This document shows positions 61,501 through 64,000 of a DNA stretch of 64,000 nt, one piece after another (positions within the stretch are counted from its first letter, which is position 1; each line of letters begins with the position of its first letter). A program made the translations under genes and the position numbers. This DNA comes from Allodiplogaster sudhausi (taxonomy: Eukaryota; Nematoda; Chromadorea; Rhabditida; Diplogasteridae). Under the pieces are notes generated by a model that searched no databases, was not told the DNA's origin, and worked only from the letters and a program-made list of their open reading frames with translations. The stretch is from positions 9,817,001-9,881,000 of the forward strand of contig CALZFC010000006.1 of the NCBI GenBank assembly GCA_945643635.1. The letters are read 5' to 3'.

Positions 61501-62897
61501 CCTCAATTTTTGAGTTTTTGAGATGGTCATGATACTTTTCTTCTGATTTACGATTAAGATTCAAGAGAATCAGTCGCTCGCCGTCGTAGTCGTTGAAGTT
61601 GAAAATTAGTTCTACAATAACACGTTAATAGGTTTAGACTTCATTCTGTTTCAATTAATGCTTTAGGAGTACAACATAAGTTATTACATTAAGTGACCAG
61701 AATTACATCCCAGGCACATTTCAATAATTCTTCATGAACTCGCCTTCGGTGTCATCATTCTCTCCCTTGCTGTCCGAGGATCTTGTAGAAATGAGAAGGA
61801 GAAGAAGAAGACAAGGCAGGCTGATCTGGAGGAGAACGCTAGGCCAGTGCACGAGAGTGAACAGCAGCCGCTTGCGAAGCAGCCAGCCGAACCGCTTCGC
61901 CCAGAGGACCAGTCTTTTGTTGCGGCGGCCTGAATTTCGCGAGACAAATATACCGCACACTTCTTGTTAGTCTACCAACGAGCGGTGAGCGAGAAAGGTT
62001 GATTCCTGTCCTTGTTCTAATGACCTTTAAACGCTAACCGTCATCATCGAGGACCTCCGCGATGGCCTGGGCAATCCTCTTTCGCTCGTCCTCTTTGTTC
62101 TCGCCATGTGCCAACTCACCAATTCTGTCAAGCAGTCAAGTAAAGCAGACAGGATATAATTTATACGGTTCAGAACGTATGGAACTTCCGCGCCTCAAGA
62201 ATACCTGCTCGAGGCTGTTGAGAGAGAGGCCAAAACTTGCGATTCCGAGACTCGCCGAATTCTTTTCCAATTCAGCGAAAAGTTGAGCAAACCTTCAAAA
62301 GAATAAAATATGCGTACATATGATGATGCTGTTTGTCTGTTTGTCGGTATACACACTATAACATATTAACAAAATCAGCCTGACTTTCCGCGCTGCTGAG
62401 CAGGCAGCGCGATCTTGAGCTGCGCGGCGTGGAAAGAGAAGAGCGACGAAGACGGAACGTGCTTCTTGGCGAGCTGTTTGATGGCATCCGCACGCTTGGC
62501 TGCGTCGGTCGTGTCGCGAAGAACGACGCAGAGAATGAAACCAGTTCCGAAGCTGCGGCAAGAAACCATTTGGCAAGTCATTCTTCTCGGTACTGCGCAA
62601 GGTATGTAGCTACCGATTCTTGAGGAACTGCGCGGTGCCAGCGGCGACCACTTTGCCGCGTGCCATGATGGCGATGCGGTCGGCAAGTTGCTCGGCCTCG
62701 TCCGTGTAGTGCGTCGTCATGAGAATCGTGCTGCAAAAAGAGCATCTCAGTACCTCGTGAATCCGAATGAACCGACCACTTGTGCTTGTACGCCTGCAGC
62801 AGCCGCTCCACGTCTCTGCGGGCGCCCTTGTCCATGCCTGCGGTCGGCTCGTCCAACAGAACAACTCCGCCGCCGCCAATCAACGCCATCGCCATAC
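58508..62897 (-). pseudogene. ABCA-type transporter copy 2, lacking nucleotide-binding cores
   Basis: Read from right to left it begins at Walker B of site 1 (MAMALIGGGGVVLLDEPTAG), with no Walker A, Q-loop or signature upstream; unrelated CT-rich sequence replaces them. It continues through TILMTTHYTDEAEQLADRIA, FGTGFILCVVLRDTTDAAK, membrane exons (FGWLLRKRLLFTLVHWPSVL; MMGPVLVVIFALFSGNFVTF; NFIYDMVFFLVSTAIFAILF), the linker DESVVRERQALDESQDDSKY, Walker A of site 2 GVNGAGKTS and GFCPQYDALLTE. At about 59053 it jumps to ALGTSQELKS, so about 290 bases with LSGGQ, Walker B, D-loop and H-loop of site 2 are gone. It ends SLEDAFLRLSGG and VQQDVRA, TGA. It cannot be a working ATPase. Confidence 0.85.
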
Positions 62898-63219
62898 ACT
62901 CTCTCCCTCCTTCTCTCTCTCTACCTTTCTTTCTCTCGTCTGTCGTGCGCTGGTCGATGAGACCGAAGCTCTTCCAAAGCGCGAAAGCATCTCGGCCGTG
63001 AAAAGTCAGCTCTCCGCTCGTTTTCCCGCCAGCACTTCCTTCCTGCAACGAGGCAAAATTAAATTAAATTTTTAAAAAACTGATTAAAAAAAAAGTCTGC
63101 AAAATCGAAAAAAAAAAAATTTAAAAAAAATCGATTGGCAAATTCCCTGTCTTTCTCCCTCTCTCTTTTGCTCTCTCTCTCTTTCTCTCTCCTCTCTCTC
63201 TCGCTCTCTCTTTCTCTCT

Positions 63220-63325
63220 CCTCTCTCTCTCCCTCTCCCTCTCCCTCTCCCTCTCCCTCTCCCTCTCCCTCTCCCTCTCCCTCTCCCTCTCCCTCTCCCT
63301 CTCCCTCTCCCTCTCCCTCTCTCTC
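63220..63325. repeat. (CCCTCT)n hexamer array
   Basis: About 16 near-perfect CCCTCT hexamers, preceded by interrupted CT repeats from 63150. Confidence 0.95.
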
Positions 63326-63748
63326 GGTAAGCACAGTCCTTAATCGTCTTTTGTGAAATGAATTTCTAAAAGTAAAATAAATTCTCGAAGAAGAAAAATT
63401 ACCCAGTGCATCGAGACTGCCAAGGTGCCGAGCTCCTTCCCCTCCTGGCAGTCTCCCGTACGCTGGTCAATGAGACGGAAGCTTTTCGAAAGCATCTCGG
63501 CCATGAAACGTCAGCTCTCCGCTCGTCTTCCCGCCAGCACTGCCCTCTTGCAATGAGCCAAAATGAAATTAATTTTTTGTGAAAGGAATTTCTAAAAATA
63601 AAATAAATTCTCGAAGAAGAAAAAAATACCCAGTGCATCGAGATTGCCAAGGTGCCGAGCTCCTTCACCTCCTGGCAGTCTTACTTTTGTCTTTAAAGAT
63701 TTCGTTTCACCATGTCAATGTCTGCAATATCTTCTTAACTATTTTATT

Positions 63749-63815
63749 GGGAGAGGGAGAGTGAGAGGGAGAGGGAGAGGGAGAGGGAGAGGGAGAGGGA
63801 GGGGGGGGGGAGAGG
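63749..63815. repeat. (GGGAGA)n hexamer array with a G run
   Basis: About eight GGGAGA hexamers (the complement class of the CCCTCT array) followed by gggggggggg. The two arrays lie in inverted orientation about 430 bases apart. Confidence 0.92.
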
Positions 63816-63870
63816 GCGACGGAATGGGAGAGAGAGACTTAGAGCGAGAGACCGAGAGAGGCCCTCCATC

Positions 63871-63918
63871 TCACTTAGCGAACTTCTTGCCGCGCTGCGG
63901 CTTCGCAAGCTTTTTCGT
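63871..63918 (-). CDS. Short basic C-terminal exon of an unidentified gene
   Basis: After an acceptor (aatttag) the minus-strand frame reads TKKLAKPQRGKKFAK and TGA: 15 residues, seven of them Lys or Arg. Such tails are common on ribosomal and nucleolar proteins. The upstream exons would lie beyond 63990. Only the splice site, stop and composition support it. Confidence 0.35.
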   Translation of the reverse strand, partial: TKKLAKPQRGKKFAK

Positions 63919-64000
63919 CTAAATTCACTTTTTGAACATACATAGGTATATACATATGCTCCTTGCTATCTGCCTCCAGCACAGACTTAAAAATAAAAAA

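Larger units (their letters stand above)
49712..62897. repeat. Large inverted duplication (ABC transporter copies 1 and 2, tail to tail)
   Basis: 49712-54998 and the complement of 62897-58508 share exons and introns at high identity, including simple repeats and intron bases. Both copies run toward a 3.5 kb spacer. Copy 1 has one extra cassette; copy 2 has one deletion of about 290 bases and sporadic changes. Confidence 0.9.
62898..63870. other. Low-complexity region with a triplicated segment
   Basis: Pyrimidine repeats, A-rich runs and three partial copies of one segment (62935-63060, 63413-63560, 63630-63685). Read on the minus strand the segments give AGGKTSGELTFHGRDAF and ESFRLIDQRTGDCQEGKELG in different frames. 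KTSGELTFHGRD resembles the strand after Walker A in ABC proteins, so they may come from another transporter exon, but this is weak. Confidence 0.45.

Overview
The window is metazoan nuclear DNA and most probably comes from a nematode. Genes are split into many short exons by small GT-AG introns (a few GC-AG). The ATPase inhibitor IF1 gene, the N-anchored tyrosine phosphatase and the exon-repeat [10 protein letters not shown] protein look nematode-like. The genus cannot be told. Coding exons are GC-richer than the AT-rich introns and spacers. All splice models were read by eye from frame, phase and consensus sites. Several single-base frameshifts could be assembly errors.

Layout. 1-203: terminal fragment of a minus-strand gene. 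706-4374: a clean cdk-8 (Mediator kinase). 5180-14530: a divergent tandem CDK8 paralogue whose large intron holds a nested stack of mobile elements (a TTAA-flanked element, a 2.4 kb foldback with tRNA-like arms, and a small CTCTGG-ended transposon). 15879-17986: mitochondrial ATPase inhibitor IF1. 18372-33630: a tandem segmental duplication of a module carrying an aldo-keto reductase (plus strand) and a protein tyrosine phosphatase (minus strand). In unit A the reductase has lost exons 1-3, the phosphatase 3' exons are split by a complete 2.84 kb DNA transposon, two head-to-tail elements were inserted at its start, and a tRNA-Ala(AGC) lies inside. In unit B the reductase has a nonsense codon and no last exon, while the phosphatase runs on as an apparently intact gene to about 36084.

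37723-37947: a tiny secreted peptide precursor with two cysteines and an amidation-type end. 38483-43956: a minus-strand gene built from phase-matched exons that each encode one [10 protein letters not shown] repeat. Its first intron carries a 3.26 kb TA-flanked element that contains a broken fragment of ribosomal protein S3. 46125-54998 and 58508-62897: two inverted, tail-to-tail copies of an ABCA-type transporter. Copy 1 is nearly full length but has apparent frameshifts and an internal cassette duplication. Copy 2 lacks the first nucleotide-binding site and the core of the second. Between them lie a second foldback with tRNA-like arms, a TTAA element nested in one arm, and a LINE remnant. 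62898-63990: low-complexity tracts, a triplicated unknown segment and a short basic terminal exon.

The host genes here do not form one pathway. The strongest theme is local duplication followed by decay, driven by several kinds of small DNA transposon. The best candidates for something undescribed are the CTCTGG-ended transposon family with its intron-rich second gene, the S3-capturing element with AAGACAATT arrays, the tRNA-armed foldbacks, and the exon-per-repeat protein.
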